Assembly: GCF_000153285.1 (NCBI RefSeq)
Contig: NZ_CH724168.1
Location: 889,854-953,853, forward strand
Length of the DNA: 64,000 nt
Source: Synechococcus sp. WH 7805
Lineage (GTDB): Bacteria; Cyanobacteriota; Cyanobacteriia; PCC-6307; Cyanobiaceae
Direction of reading: 5' to 3'
In this document: positions 1 through 8,948 of the stretch, piece by piece
Position numbering within the stretch: the first letter of the stretch is position 1
Layout: each line of letters begins with the position of its first letter
The notes under the pieces: model-generated
Seen by the model: only the letters and a program-made list of their open reading frames with translations
What the model was told of the DNA's origin: nothing
The model's database searches: none
Program-made: the position numbers and the translations under genes

Positions 1-2
1 GC

Positions 3-299
3 CAAGCAGCCGCTTGGGGGTTGGCAGGTCTGGCCACGTTTAGTGTGATCAACAGCCTGGTTAATTCAGCGCAAAACCAACAGGTCAGCTACATCGTGGT
101 ACCCAGCTCTGATTACTCGCTCTATTACCCGAGTATCACAGCCACTGGCGATGTGGTCACCTTTGAAGCCGACGACGGTTATGAGACGGTGCGTTACTCA
201 GCCAACTGCAGGCAGGGGACCCTCAACGGCAGCACACCAAGGAATGCCAACGAAGCGCAGCTGCTGAACGCCGCATGCCAGGTGGCCTTTGGCCAATAA
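3..299 (+). CDS. Partial hypothetical protein, C-terminal end only
   Basis: The reading frame is open from the first complete codon of the window and stops at 297-299, so the true start lies outside. A TTG at 21 is available as a start but nothing supports it. About 98 residues are visible: a short Ala/Gly-rich hydrophobic stretch at the beginning, then a polar part rich in Ser, Tyr and Asn with two Cys near the C-terminus (in NCRQ and AACQ), which could form a disulfide in an exported protein. No family is recognised. It runs convergently toward the sulfotransferase gene, only four bases away. Confidence 0.55.
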   Translation, partial: QAAAWGLAGLATFSVINSLVNSAQNQQVSYIVVPSSDYSLYYPSITATGDVVTFEADDGYETVRYSANCRQGTLNGSTPRNANEAQLLNAACQVAFGQ

Positions 300-303
300 C
301 GGC

Positions 304-1389
304 TTAGGGGTGCGGCGGTTGTTGGGCCATCAGCTCCTGCAACCGCTGCTCCGCGGCGGGATTCAACTTCACTGGAGAGGGGTGATAGTTCTCCGCCTGA
401 GTCGCGCGCGCCTGCACTGAGGATCGGGCCCGTTGCCAGCCACCGATTCCGAGGTCTCGATAAATCCTTTCCACCGTTGTGATGGGTGATGCCATCAGAT
501 CGGTGTAGGCCACCTCCACCAACTGTCCTGGAGGAATCTGAGCTCGGGACGCCTCAAAGGCTCCCATCAGCTCAGCGTGGGCGGCCACGGTTTCCTCAAC
601 CTGTCGCACCTGATCAGGCACAGCCTGAAACCCCATCAGCCCCCCCAAAAGCTGCTTCACCTGCACCAGAGAGCGAATCGAAGCGATTGGATCACGCTTG
701 AGCAAAACAAAACGAGCATTGGGATACAACTGCAAGAGCAAGAGAACACGTGCTGTATGGGCTGAATTTTTGATCACGAGATGGCTCTTACCAACCCCGT
801 CATGCAGCCAGGTGAGCTTGGTGAACCTCACAAGCTCACGCCGGAAGGATGCCGTAGAGGCCAGCACATAACGGCGAAAACACCTGGGATAACAACGAGG
901 GAATGCCACTCCGGCCATGTTGGTGTCGAACGTGAGTCGGACGAGACCGATTTCGTCCTCCTGAGGATCCAGGGCAGACCAAGGCACAGCATCGATTGGA
1001 CGATGCACGCTCATGATCCGATTCAAGAAGCCGACGATCAAAGGCTTCAAGATAAGGGCCACCTGCGGAGCCACAGTGAACGCATTCCTTGCCGTGGCTG
1101 CAGCTGGATCCGACGCCAACAGCTGATGCAGATAGGTGGTGCCACTGCGCCAATGTCCGATCACAACAACTGGATCATCTGGTGGCTGAATCTGCGCTAA
1201 GCGCTTGGAATACAGAGCAGTCTGGAGCCAAGCCAAAGGCTCGAGCACCAATCCAGAGAGAAGGGGAATCACACCATTCAACCCGCAACGCCAGTGGGGC
1301 TTGTAGAGGCGGAGCGCCTGGATCAGGACCGAAGGCCTGATGCATCCCCCGGCGACAAACTGATCGGAAGAACGCCGGAAAGGGTGCAT
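304..1389 (-). CDS. Sulfotransferase family protein
   Basis: Predicted PAPS-dependent sulfotransferase (361 aa), which would move a sulfuryl group from PAPS to an acceptor hydroxyl or amine. The 5'-phosphosulfate-binding loop is clear at residues 78-84 (GHWRSGT) after a hydrophobic beta strand, and the 3'-phosphate-binding strand-loop is at 226-241 (FVLLKRDPIASIRS). The segment around residue 204 (LVIKNSAHTAR) fits the conserved middle motif. The acceptor cannot be predicted. It is divergent from the AraC-type regulator, with 72 bases between the two start codons, and lies next to two sulfatases, so the neighbourhood may both add and remove sulfate esters. The copies of the 15-bp element seen elsewhere in the cluster are not found upstream of this gene. 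Confidence 0.85.
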   Translation of the reverse strand: MHPFRRSSDQFVAGGCIRPSVLIQALRLYKPHWRCGLNGVIPLLSGLVLEPLAWLQTALYSKRLAQIQPPDDPVVVIGHWRSGTTYLHQLLASDPAAATARNAFTVAPQVALILKPLIVGFLNRIMSVHRPIDAVPWSALDPQEDEIGLVRLTFDTNMAGVAFPRCYPRCFRRYVLASTASFRRELVRFTKLTWLHDGVGKSHLVIKNSAHTARVLLLLQLYPNARFVLLKRDPIASIRSLVQVKQLLGGLMGFQAVPDQVRQVEETVAAHAELMGAFEASRAQIPPGQLVEVAYTDLMASPITTVERIYRDLGIGGWQRARSSVQARATQAENYHPSPVKLNPAAEQRLQELMAQQPPHP

Positions 1390-1461
1390 TCAAAAAATTG
1401 ACACTCAGCAGGCCTGCGAAGGCCACTAAAGAAATTAACTTATAACTGAAGGCTATGAGCA

Positions 1462-2481
1462 ATGAAGAGAGACCACTATTACGGGAGACATTCCGACAAA
1501 ACCATAAGGTTTCCTAAAGATCAGCCTCTTCCCTGGTCTGCCTCCTTCGGATCAGCAAGCGAACTGGCTTACTACTTGAAGCGTCTCGGCAAACCCTATG
1601 AGGCAATTCAACTGAGCCAAGGACGATTAGCGGGCAGATTCACTTGCGCCAATTTCAATTCGATCACCATTCTTGAAATCAGCAGCAATCAATGCTTGCT
1701 CCTGAATGGAGATCGCGGACCCGATTTCATGAGCTTTTGCCTGGAATCATCAGGAGTGGCCGACGATCACAAAACACACACTCTAGCCGTACCCAAATAC
1801 TCAATCAACGGATTCAAATCAAACCTAAAGGAGTCACATTTTCAACTTACAGCAAATTCAACAACTTACTTCGCAATCACGTCAGCCAACAGAATTAATT
1901 CCATTCTGAAGCATTGCAAGGCAGAGCAACTAAAAGAAAAATTCCTAACTTGCAATAGTGCACAGATCACTCCAAGCCAACACAATAAACTCAAAACCCT
2001 GCTTCAACAGTCAATCAATAATACAGCCTCAAGCCTATCCAATCGACAACAAATCGGGAACTCGATAATCAGCCATTTTATTGACTCATTGATGAGCACA
2101 CAAGACATCAACTACCATCCGCTTGAACTAACGCAACGCCAATTACTTGTTAAAAACTTCATCCAACTTGGATTTGATCGAGGAAATGAAGATCTAACAC
2201 TAGACGATATCAGCAAACAACTTTTTTGCTCAAGACGAACTCTTATTCAAGGCACAAAAGACACCTTCGAAATGGGCCCAATGGAGCTCCTCAAAACCAT
2301 CCGCCTCGAACAAGTGAATTGGATGCTGCGAAACAAAGACGCGAGAGCGGAGGCGGCGCTTCAGAACGTTTCAGATATCGCTAAACATTTTAATTTTTAT
2401 AGTCGAGGACATTTCGCCAGGGCCTATCAAAATCTCTTCCATGAAAACCCTAGTCAAACATTGCAAGAGAATGCAACTTGA
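1462..2481 (+). CDS. AraC-family transcriptional regulator
   Basis: 339 aa. The C-terminal third carries the AraC DNA-binding domain: a first helix-turn-helix near residues 245-265 (LTLDDISKQLFCSRRTL) and a second near 303-332 with the family hallmark of Phe/His/Phe spacing followed by an Asn-Pro-Ser turn (SRGHFARAYQ, then ENPSQ). The N-terminal 200 residues are a divergent sensor domain without a recognisable cupin motif, so the ligand is unknown. Its DNA is visibly more AT-rich than its neighbours, suggesting different ancestry. It sits at the edge of the sulfatase/FGE/DUF1254 cluster and is the only DNA-binding protein there, so I infer it controls that cluster through the shared 15-bp element. 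It ends immediately before the stop codon of the convergent barrel gene. Confidence 0.88.
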   Translation: MKRDHYYGRHSDKTIRFPKDQPLPWSASFGSASELAYYLKRLGKPYEAIQLSQGRLAGRFTCANFNSITILEISSNQCLLLNGDRGPDFMSFCLESSGVADDHKTHTLAVPKYSINGFKSNLKESHFQLTANSTTYFAITSANRINSILKHCKAEQLKEKFLTCNSAQITPSQHNKLKTLLQQSINNTASSLSNRQQIGNSIISHFIDSLMSTQDINYHPLELTQRQLLVKNFIQLGFDRGNEDLTLDDISKQLFCSRRTLIQGTKDTFEMGPMELLKTIRLEQVNWMLRNKDARAEAALQNVSDIAKHFNFYSRGHFARAYQNLFHENPSQTLQENAT

Positions 2482-3525
2482 TTAACCTCCCGTTGGGAAA
2501 AGGAACTGAACCTGAGCGCGGAAAGTCCAATCTCCAATCAGTGTTTGCCCAGCAACCTCAGGCTTGACTGCGTTGTAATAAGCGCTAAGTGATGCATTCA
2601 CGGGCTGAGTCCCTAAAACAAAAACGCGCCCAAAGCCAGCTCCAACGGGAACGGTCCAGCCTTTGTTTTCGGCTTGGTTCCAGTTGGCAGTAATAATTGG
2701 GGAGCTGGTGAGATACCACCCTTTCGGAAGATTATAATTCAGAAAAGGTTGAATCAACATTTTATTCACATCACGACCATCGTCCCCCGCAAATGACCAA
2801 ATATTATTAATCAATCCACCGGCAACAATTGGACCTTTTGTGTAAACAAGAACACCCGTTGGACCCGCACTCCAGCGCTTCGAACTGAGACGGTTATCGG
2901 TTGCCGAAGGAATCACCACCGTTGGACCCACACCAACGGTAAAATTACCCTTTAATGTTGGCACAAAAAAGACAGAGGGGTTGATGTCACCTAGGGACTG
3001 AATGGATGTACCCCGAGGCCCTGGCTGCGAAATGAATGGGACAATCGTACGGGTCACGAGTGTCAACCCATCGCTCACCTTGAAGGGAATGACAGGCTGC
3101 ACATTCACAACATTCTGCGTTTGATTGGCTTTAAAGTTCGTGCGTACAGGAGGAAGCGAAGGATCAGCGGATGGAATCGTGACGTTTGGCGCCCACTGAG
3201 TTGAGGGTGTTGAATTCCATTGAATCGGAAGGCTGATCAAACTCGCAATAGGATTCTGAGCCGCTTTGGCGAGAGATCCTTCTTCCTTCGCCTTCGATTC
3301 TCCAGGAGTAACAGAAACAGGCTCATTCCCAGTAACAGGTTGAGGCTGATCAGAACCACTCTGAGCGATGGTTGCTTCAGTCCAAAGCAGAGGAGTGAAA
3401 TCAAAATCCGCTGGATCTGCGACAAGTGGTTGATCACTAACCTGCGCTCTTGCAGAGAAACCTTGCGAAGAACCCAGCAAAGCAATGAAGACCGACGACA
3501 ATATTTTGAACTTCAGTGTCGTCAT
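2482..3525 (-). CDS. Neuromedin-U-type outer-membrane beta-barrel protein
   Basis: 347 aa with a Sec signal peptide (residues 1 to about 27, ending near ARAQ). After a low-complexity linker of about 60 residues comes a domain matching bacterial proteins mislabelled 'neuromedin U': the conserved opening AQNPIASLISLPIQ, alternating strands such as WSAGPTGVLVY and GGLINNIWSFAGD, and an aromatic strand (FRAQVQFLFP) close to the C-terminus, as in outer-membrane barrels. The role of the family is not established; transport of small hydrophobic compounds has been suggested by analogy. The start lies 75 bases from a copy of the shared 15-bp element, so it probably belongs to the sulfatase regulon and could bring the substrate across the outer membrane (inference). 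Confidence 0.75.
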   Translation of the reverse strand: MTTLKFKILSSVFIALLGSSQGFSARAQVSDQPLVADPADFDFTPLLWTEATIAQSGSDQPQPVTGNEPVSVTPGESKAKEEGSLAKAAQNPIASLISLPIQWNSTPSTQWAPNVTIPSADPSLPPVRTNFKANQTQNVVNVQPVIPFKVSDGLTLVTRTIVPFISQPGPRGTSIQSLGDINPSVFFVPTLKGNFTVGVGPTVVIPSATDNRLSSKRWSAGPTGVLVYTKGPIVAGGLINNIWSFAGDDGRDVNKMLIQPFLNYNLPKGWYLTSSPIITANWNQAENKGWTVPVGAGFGRVFVLGTQPVNASLSAYYNAVKPEVAGQTLIGDWTFRAQVQFLFPTGG

Positions 3526-3599
3526 CGGTTGGAAAATTAATCCGGTGCACTTTTATAGGCCAGATGCCTTGCCGCAGGGGCAGTAAAGTCCCATACTCC

Positions 3600-3614
3600 G
3601 CACGAACGGGATCA
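3600..3614 (-). promoter_or_regulatory. Shared 15-bp element upstream of the barrel gene
   Basis: Minus strand reads TGATCCCGTTCGTGC, pointing to the barrel gene whose start is 75 bases away. A TATAAAAG box that could be a -10 lies between (complement of 3550-3557). It matches the 6401 copy at 13 of 15 positions. I infer an activator site. Confidence 0.55.
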
Positions 3615-3830
3615 ACCAGGCAAAAAGCATTGTCCAAACTCCATTGCTTTATTTAAAGATGAGTTCAGCGTCTACAGGATGATTCTTCAATGAATCGTTC
3701 AGATGCTTCCTCTTAATGGAGTTGTACTCCAGCTCAGTTCATGAAATATCGGTGATGACGGATATGGGCCTATGCAACAGCATGCTCTGGCTCAGGCCCC
3801 TGTTTGACAGGCATCATCAAGGCCAGCCAA

Positions 3831-3864
3831 GAAAAAGGGGATGGCTCAACTTGGAGCCATCCCC
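3831..3864 (-). terminator. Rho-independent terminator of the minus-strand sulfatase
   Basis: An 11-bp perfect stem (3837-3847 with 3854-3864, GGGGATGGCTC and its complement) closes a six-base loop. On the minus strand it is followed by a U-run (A-rich 3831-3836), 27 bases beyond the sulfatase stop codon. Confidence 0.85.
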
Positions 3865-3890
3865 ACAGACTGAATCAGTAACACGCGTCC

Positions 3891-6332
3891 TTAGCCCTTG
3901 GCTGCATCCGTGTCCTTGGGGTAGATCTGAAGTGTCACCTTGTCAATCTGACCGCCATAGGCGCTGTAACGACGAGGACCAATGGTTTTAACCGTGACCG
4001 CAGAGCCACGGTCGAGACCAACATCAGCGCCTTCATCAATGGAAAAACGCGATGCAATCGTCTTCTCCAGGCGGCCTTCAGCGACCACCTCGCCGTTGAG
4101 TTTCAAGCGAAGATCTGCACCTTTTCCAGTGCCACCGCCGTCGTAGTCGAGTTCGAAACGGATTTCGGATTTACCAGCGGGCAATGGCTTGTTGCTCGTC
4201 AGGGTGAACAGCTCTCCCATGTAGTTATAGGTATAGGAAGGCTTGTTGTTTTCAACATAAAGCGACCAACCACCGAATCGCCCTCCCTGGGAGAAGATCA
4301 CGCCATCTTCTTCGCCTCCTTTCACATCAACAAAGGCCGTCACACTATTCGACACGTTCTTCACATTGAGAATCGAGTCTTCGACCATGTTCCAAGCATA
4401 GGGATATAAATCCATCGACGTGCGATCACCTAACAGGGTGGGCCGACCTGCAACAGATGGGACAAGACGCTCGAGCAGGCGGTCATCCAGGGGCAGCACC
4501 TGATTCTCAATGGCCTCTTCCATAAATTTCTTCTTCAAGGCCACAAGGCGTTCTGGCTCCTGATCAGCAAGATTATTCGAGAGACTGAAATCCTTCGTGG
4601 TGTCGTACAGCTCCCAACCATCATCTGCCGCAACCGTGTTCATTCTTTTGGGCGCCATCCAGGGATACATGATGGTTGCCCGAGCCATCCAGCCGTTGTG
4701 ATAGATACCTCGGTTGCCAATAATCTCGAAGTACTGCGTGTTGTGCTTTTCTTTGGCATCTGGATTATCAAAGGTATACATCAGGCTGGTTCCCTGCATG
4801 GGAATCTGCGGAATACCATTAATTGTTTTGGGCATCGGCAGATTGGCCGCCTCAAGAATTGTTGGGGCGACATCATTCACATGCGAGAACTGAGTGCGCA
4901 CACCACCAACTTTTTTGATGCGCTCCGGCCAATGAATCACTGTGCCATTGCGTGTTCCGCCAAAATCACCGGCGACTTGCTTGGAAAGTGCAAAAGGTGA
5001 ATTAAAGGCAATCGCCCAAGCCATGTGATACATGGGGTAGGTGGTTGGACCACCCCATTCATCAAGCTTCGCCTCCTGTTCGTCAGGCGTTTCTCCAACA
5101 CCATTGAGGTAGTGGTTCCAATTCCAATGACCAGTCCTATCCCCCTCAACACTGGCGCCATTGTCACCAGTTATATAAATCACCAAGGTGTTGTCGAGCT
5201 CACCTAGATCTTCAATCGCCTGAATCAAACGGCCTGCTTCATAATCGGAGTGCTCCGTGAAGGCAGCAAACACCTCAGCCTGGCGCGCATAAATTTTCTG
5301 CTGCTGGGGGGTGAGGCTGTCCCACTTGGGAATACTGTCTGGCGCCTTGGCCATCTGCGTACCTTCAGGAACAATCCCAGCCTTGATCTGGTTCTTTAGA
5401 TTGCGTTCCCTAAGGACATCCCAGCCCTCGTCAAACTTGCCTTTATATTTGTCAATCCATTCTTTGCCCACATGGTGTGGGGAGTGGGCACCGGCTGAGG
5501 AGTAATAGATGAAAAATGGTTTATCAGGCTTGATCGCTTTCTGTTGACGAACCCAACCGATCGCCTGATCGGTCATGTCTTCGGTGAAGTGATACCGATC
5601 TTTCTTCGGTGCATCCACAACGGTGACACCATCGTGGATGGTGGGTTCCCACATGTTGTCTTCCGCCCCAACGAACCCGTAAAACTTCTCAAATCCTTGA
5701 CGCGTTGGCCAACGGGTTTGAGGGCCAGCAGCCGTGGTTTCACGGCCTGGGGTTTCATGCCACTTACCGAAGGCCGCTGTGTTGTAACCATTGAGTCTCA
5801 GAATTTCTGCAACCGGCACGGCATAATCCGGCACAACGGTTGAATTACCTGCATAACCCGTCGCGATCTCTGGAATGGATCCCGTGTTCACCTTGTGGTG
5901 ATTACGACCAGATTTCAATGCTGCCCGCGTTGGGGCGCAAAGGGCTGTGGTGTGGAACTTGTTGTAGCGCAGCCCATTGTCGGCCAGCTTCTCCGCCGTC
6001 GGCATGTTCACCACACCGCCGAATGCGGAAGGAGCCGCGTAGCCCACATCATCCAAAAGGATGATCACCACGTTGGGTGCATCGGCTGGTGCGGTCACCT
6101 CCCACTGTGCGGGCAATGGCACCTCTGAAGGCAGAACTTTGGTGACCTTTTCAGGCCTTGGCTCAGCGATGGGGAGATTCGTCCGATCGAAGACACCTGC
6201 TTGGGATTGCCCCTGCTTCATGCAGGCAATCGTCAAGCTTGTCGCAAGCAACACACCCCCTCCAACGGTCAGACGGCGGATCAAACGGGGGACTTTGATG
6301 GGATCTGGCATACCTTGAAGTTCTTCCAGCAA
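3891..6332 (-). CDS. Exported Cys-type sulfatase (arylsulfatase family)
   Basis: 813 aa, hydrolysing sulfate esters. The active-site signature CAPTR is at residues 132-136, so Cys132 would be converted to formylglycine. Metal-binding Asp94-Asp95 (LLDDVG) and later conserved elements (FGKWHETP, YITGDNGAS, GGTRNG) are present. The C-terminal 170 or so residues form a separate beta-rich domain. The N-terminus has Arg/Lys followed by a hydrophobic stretch ending in TIAC, so it is exported or anchored, perhaps as a lipoprotein with an imperfect lipobox. Met8 is an alternative start (6311). The FGE at 11786-12655 should activate it before export. It is divergent from a second sulfatase across a 217-base control region and ends at a strong terminator. 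The substrate is unknown; 'aryl' is only a family label. Confidence 0.9.
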   Translation of the reverse strand: MLEELQGMPDPIKVPRLIRRLTVGGGVLLATSLTIACMKQGQSQAGVFDRTNLPIAEPRPEKVTKVLPSEVPLPAQWEVTAPADAPNVVIILLDDVGYAAPSAFGGVVNMPTAEKLADNGLRYNKFHTTALCAPTRAALKSGRNHHKVNTGSIPEIATGYAGNSTVVPDYAVPVAEILRLNGYNTAAFGKWHETPGRETTAAGPQTRWPTRQGFEKFYGFVGAEDNMWEPTIHDGVTVVDAPKKDRYHFTEDMTDQAIGWVRQQKAIKPDKPFFIYYSSAGAHSPHHVGKEWIDKYKGKFDEGWDVLRERNLKNQIKAGIVPEGTQMAKAPDSIPKWDSLTPQQQKIYARQAEVFAAFTEHSDYEAGRLIQAIEDLGELDNTLVIYITGDNGASVEGDRTGHWNWNHYLNGVGETPDEQEAKLDEWGGPTTYPMYHMAWAIAFNSPFALSKQVAGDFGGTRNGTVIHWPERIKKVGGVRTQFSHVNDVAPTILEAANLPMPKTINGIPQIPMQGTSLMYTFDNPDAKEKHNTQYFEIIGNRGIYHNGWMARATIMYPWMAPKRMNTVAADDGWELYDTTKDFSLSNNLADQEPERLVALKKKFMEEAIENQVLPLDDRLLERLVPSVAGRPTLLGDRTSMDLYPYAWNMVEDSILNVKNVSNSVTAFVDVKGGEEDGVIFSQGGRFGGWSLYVENNKPSYTYNYMGELFTLTSNKPLPAGKSEIRFELDYDGGGTGKGADLRLKLNGEVVAEGRLEKTIASRFSIDEGADVGLDRGSAVTVKTIGPRRYSAYGGQIDKVTLQIYPKDTDAAKG

Positions 6333-6400
6333 CGAGGTCCTAGGACTTTCAACTTCTTAACTCTGGATTGACGGAGAGGGGTCGAGCATCGCTCAACTGC

Positions 6401-6415
6401 GCACAATCGGGATCA
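6401..6415 (-). promoter_or_regulatory. Shared 15-bp element facing the minus-strand sulfatase
   Basis: Minus strand reads TGATCCCGATTGTGC and is the copy closest to the consensus. The sulfatase start codon is 69 bases away. Confidence 0.6.
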
Positions 6416-6451
6416 CCAGTATTGAGCTCGATTGTGGTCTCCCAGACCCAT

Positions 6452-6466
6452 TGATCCCGTCTGTGC
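6452..6466 (+). promoter_or_regulatory. Shared 15-bp element facing the plus-strand sulfatase
   Basis: Plus strand reads TGATCCCGTCTGTGC, 13 of 15 identical to the opposite-facing copy at 6401. The start codon of the plus-strand sulfatase is 84 bases away. Confidence 0.6.
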
Positions 6467-6549
6467 AAGTTCTCTTCCCTGACGTATTCAGAGATTGAAA
6501 CAGCCGGTAGTTATGAACTGTCCGCTCACGCTCGACTCACTTCTTAACC

Positions 6550-8874
6550 ATGGGCAACAGCAACACATCACCAATCGATGGCTCGATTTTGCCGTTTCCT
6601 GCCAAACCGTCGGGCAGCAAGGCTGGGACGTCGATGCAGGAGTCGACATATAGCCCACTACCCGATCCCAAGAGACTTCCAGACGACGCACCCAACATTC
6701 TTGTGGTGCTCATTGACGATGCCGGTCCTGCAATGCCGGAATGCCTGGGTGGCGAAATTCATACACCTACACTTCAGGCGATCAAAGATGGTGGTGTGGG
6801 TTTCAATCGCTTCCACACCACAGCGATGTGTTCACCAACACGCTCGTCGCTGCTATGCGGTCGTAACCACACCTTCGTAGGCAACGGCCAGATCTGTGAA
6901 TTCGCCAACGACTGGGACGGTTATTCAGGGCGTATTCCTGAAAGCTGTGCACTGCAGGCGGAGGTGCTGCGCAATTACGGATACGCCACCGGAGCATGGG
7001 GCAAATGGCACAACACGCCCTCCAATGAGACCACGGCTGCAGGTCCCTTTGAAAACTGGCCAACGGGTCTTGGTTTCGAATACTTCTACGGATTCCTCGC
7101 AGGTGAGTGCTCTCAATATGAGCCGCATCTGGTGCGCAACACCACAGTGGTGTTGCCACCAAAAACAGCAGCAGAGGGATATCACGTCAGTGAAGACCTG
7201 GCCGACGACGCGATCAACTGGCTGCAGACCCACAAGGCTCTCCGCCCCGATCAGCCCTTCTACATGTACTGGGCATCCGGAGCCCTGCATGGTCCTCACC
7301 ATGTGAATAAGGAGTGGGCAGACAAGTACAAGGGCAAGTTCGACGGGGGCTGGGACGCGTATCGCGAAAAGGCATTTAAAAATGCCAAGGCCAAAGGCTG
7401 GATTCCCGAAAACGCACAGCTCACGCCACGCCACCCCCGTTTGGCTGCCTGGGATTCCATCCCTGATGATCAGAAGCCCTTCCAGTCACGTTTGATGGAA
7501 GTGTTGGCAGGCTTTGCTGAACACACCGATCACCAAGTCGGTCGCATCGTCTCAGAAATTGAACGGCTGGGCTACGAGGAAAACACACTCGTTGTTTACA
7601 TCTGGGGTGACAATGGCTCTTCTGGAGAAGGCCAGGACGGCACCATCTCCGAGCTGTTGGCTCAGAACTCCGTCGCCTCGGAAATTGAGCAGCACATCGA
7701 GGTTCTCAATGAACTTGGCGGACTCGATGTGCTCGGCTCCCCGCTGGTCGACAACATGTATCACGCAGGCTGGGCCTGGGCCGGCAGCACGCCTTACCAA
7801 GGTATGAAGCTGCAGGCTTCCTATCTCGGCGGCACCCGCAATCCCATGATGGTCAAGTGGCCCAAGGGCATCAAGCCGGATCCCAAGCCGCGGTCGCAGT
7901 TCCACCACTGCAACGATCTTGTACCAACGATCTATGAGCTGGTGGGGATCACTCCACCCAAGATCGTCAATGGCGTGGAGCAGGATCCCATCCACGGCAC
8001 CAGCTTTGCCTATGCCTTCAATGCCCCCGATGCTCCAGATCAGCTCAAGACCCAGTTCTTCGACATCATGGGTTCTCGCTCGATCTATCACAACGGTTGG
8101 ATAGCTGGGGCCGTAGGGCCTCGGCTGCCCTGGGTGAAGGGTGTCGACCCCGACATCCTCACCTGGTCACCCGACACCGATGACTGGGAGCTCTACAACC
8201 TCGATGAGGATTGGAGTCAGAGCAAGAACCTGGCAGATCAGCATCCAGAGAAGTTGCAGATGCTTAAAAATCTGTTCCTGGTGGAATCGGCCAAATACAA
8301 AAACCTGCCGATTGGCGGCGGCCTCTGGACCATCATCTTCCACCCGGAACTGAAGGTTGCCCCGCCGGCAACATCCTGGGAGTTGCCAGGGACCATCACG
8401 CGTATTCCGGAACCCTGTGCTCCACGACTTGGTTGCCTCAACAACAAAGTCACGATTGACATGGAGATTCCGGAGACGGCCAGTGGAGTGCTCTACAAGC
8501 TCGGTGCCAATTCAGGTGGCCTCACCTTGTACATGGATCAGGGGATTCTCATTTATGAGTACAACCTGTTCATCATTGAACGCACCAAGCTGCGCTCTGC
8601 TGAGCCACTGCCGGCCGGTCGCCACAAACTGGAGATCGTCACCCAGCACACCGACGACAACCCAAGAGGCCCGCTGTCGATCAAGGTATCCCTCAATGGC
8701 ACCCAGGTGATCGACGGAACTGTGCCGAGGGTTGCAGCTGTGCTGTTTACAGCAAATGATTGTCTGGATGTCGGTCAGGCGCTCGGTTCTCCTGTTTCAC
8801 TCGATTACCACGAGCGTGCGCCATTCAAGTTCAACGGATCCATTCACACCATGCACGTGGAGTATCTCGAATAA
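6550..8874 (+). CDS. Cys-type sulfatase, apparently cytosolic
   Basis: 774 aa. CSPTR at residues 94-98 places the formylglycine precursor at Cys94, and Asp56-Asp57 (LIDDAG) are the expected metal ligands. GAWGKWHNTP, IWGDNGSS and GGTRNP mark further catalytic-core positions. It resembles the divergent sulfatase along its whole length, including a beta-rich C-terminal domain, so the two are probably old duplicates. Unlike its partner it has no signal peptide: the N-terminus is polar and Ser/Pro-rich, which suggests a cytosolic enzyme acting on an imported sulfate ester. A strong terminator follows at 8916-8948. The FGE in this cluster is the obvious maturase. The natural substrate is unknown. 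Confidence 0.9.
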   Translation: MGNSNTSPIDGSILPFPAKPSGSKAGTSMQESTYSPLPDPKRLPDDAPNILVVLIDDAGPAMPECLGGEIHTPTLQAIKDGGVGFNRFHTTAMCSPTRSSLLCGRNHTFVGNGQICEFANDWDGYSGRIPESCALQAEVLRNYGYATGAWGKWHNTPSNETTAAGPFENWPTGLGFEYFYGFLAGECSQYEPHLVRNTTVVLPPKTAAEGYHVSEDLADDAINWLQTHKALRPDQPFYMYWASGALHGPHHVNKEWADKYKGKFDGGWDAYREKAFKNAKAKGWIPENAQLTPRHPRLAAWDSIPDDQKPFQSRLMEVLAGFAEHTDHQVGRIVSEIERLGYEENTLVVYIWGDNGSSGEGQDGTISELLAQNSVASEIEQHIEVLNELGGLDVLGSPLVDNMYHAGWAWAGSTPYQGMKLQASYLGGTRNPMMVKWPKGIKPDPKPRSQFHHCNDLVPTIYELVGITPPKIVNGVEQDPIHGTSFAYAFNAPDAPDQLKTQFFDIMGSRSIYHNGWIAGAVGPRLPWVKGVDPDILTWSPDTDDWELYNLDEDWSQSKNLADQHPEKLQMLKNLFLVESAKYKNLPIGGGLWTIIFHPELKVAPPATSWELPGTITRIPEPCAPRLGCLNNKVTIDMEIPETASGVLYKLGANSGGLTLYMDQGILIYEYNLFIIERTKLRSAEPLPAGRHKLEIVTQHTDDNPRGPLSIKVSLNGTQVIDGTVPRVAAVLFTANDCLDVGQALGSPVSLDYHERAPFKFNGSIHTMHVEYLE

Positions 8875-8915
8875 CATAAAACAAACATTTAATGGGAGCA
8901 ATTATCAATACCCTG

Positions 8916-8948
8916 GAGCAGGCTTCGTCAAGAAGCCTGCTCTTTTTC
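8916..8948 (+). terminator. Rho-independent terminator of the plus-strand sulfatase
   Basis: A 10-bp perfect stem (8916-8925 with 8933-8942), a seven-base loop and TTTTTC. It overlaps the last codons of the convergent DUF1622 gene, whose charged C-terminal tail is encoded by the right arm and T-run. Confidence 0.85.

Larger units (their letters stand above)
3526..3890. other. Intergenic region with one operator-like element and one terminator
   Basis: About 365 bases between the barrel gene and the minus-strand sulfatase. It holds the 15-bp element (3600-3614) and a TATAAAAG box reading toward the barrel gene (complement of 3550-3557), then a strong minus-strand terminator (3831-3864) ending the sulfatase transcript. 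No convincing ORF was found. Confidence 0.6.
6333..6549. promoter_or_regulatory. Divergent control region between the two sulfatases
   Basis: 217 bases with two copies of the shared 15-bp element, one facing each gene, spaced 51 bases start to start. An additional 8-bp inverted repeat (CACAATCG at 6402-6409, CGATTGTG at 6429-6436) overlaps the left copy. TATTCA just beyond the right copy is a possible -10 for the plus-strand gene. The arrangement suggests joint regulation of the pair. Confidence 0.6.

Noticed and set aside
3716-3991. 91-codon plus-strand ORF before the sulfatase 3' end
   Set aside because: It crosses the sulfatase terminator hairpin and runs antisense into conserved sulfatase codons; the product has no recognisable features.
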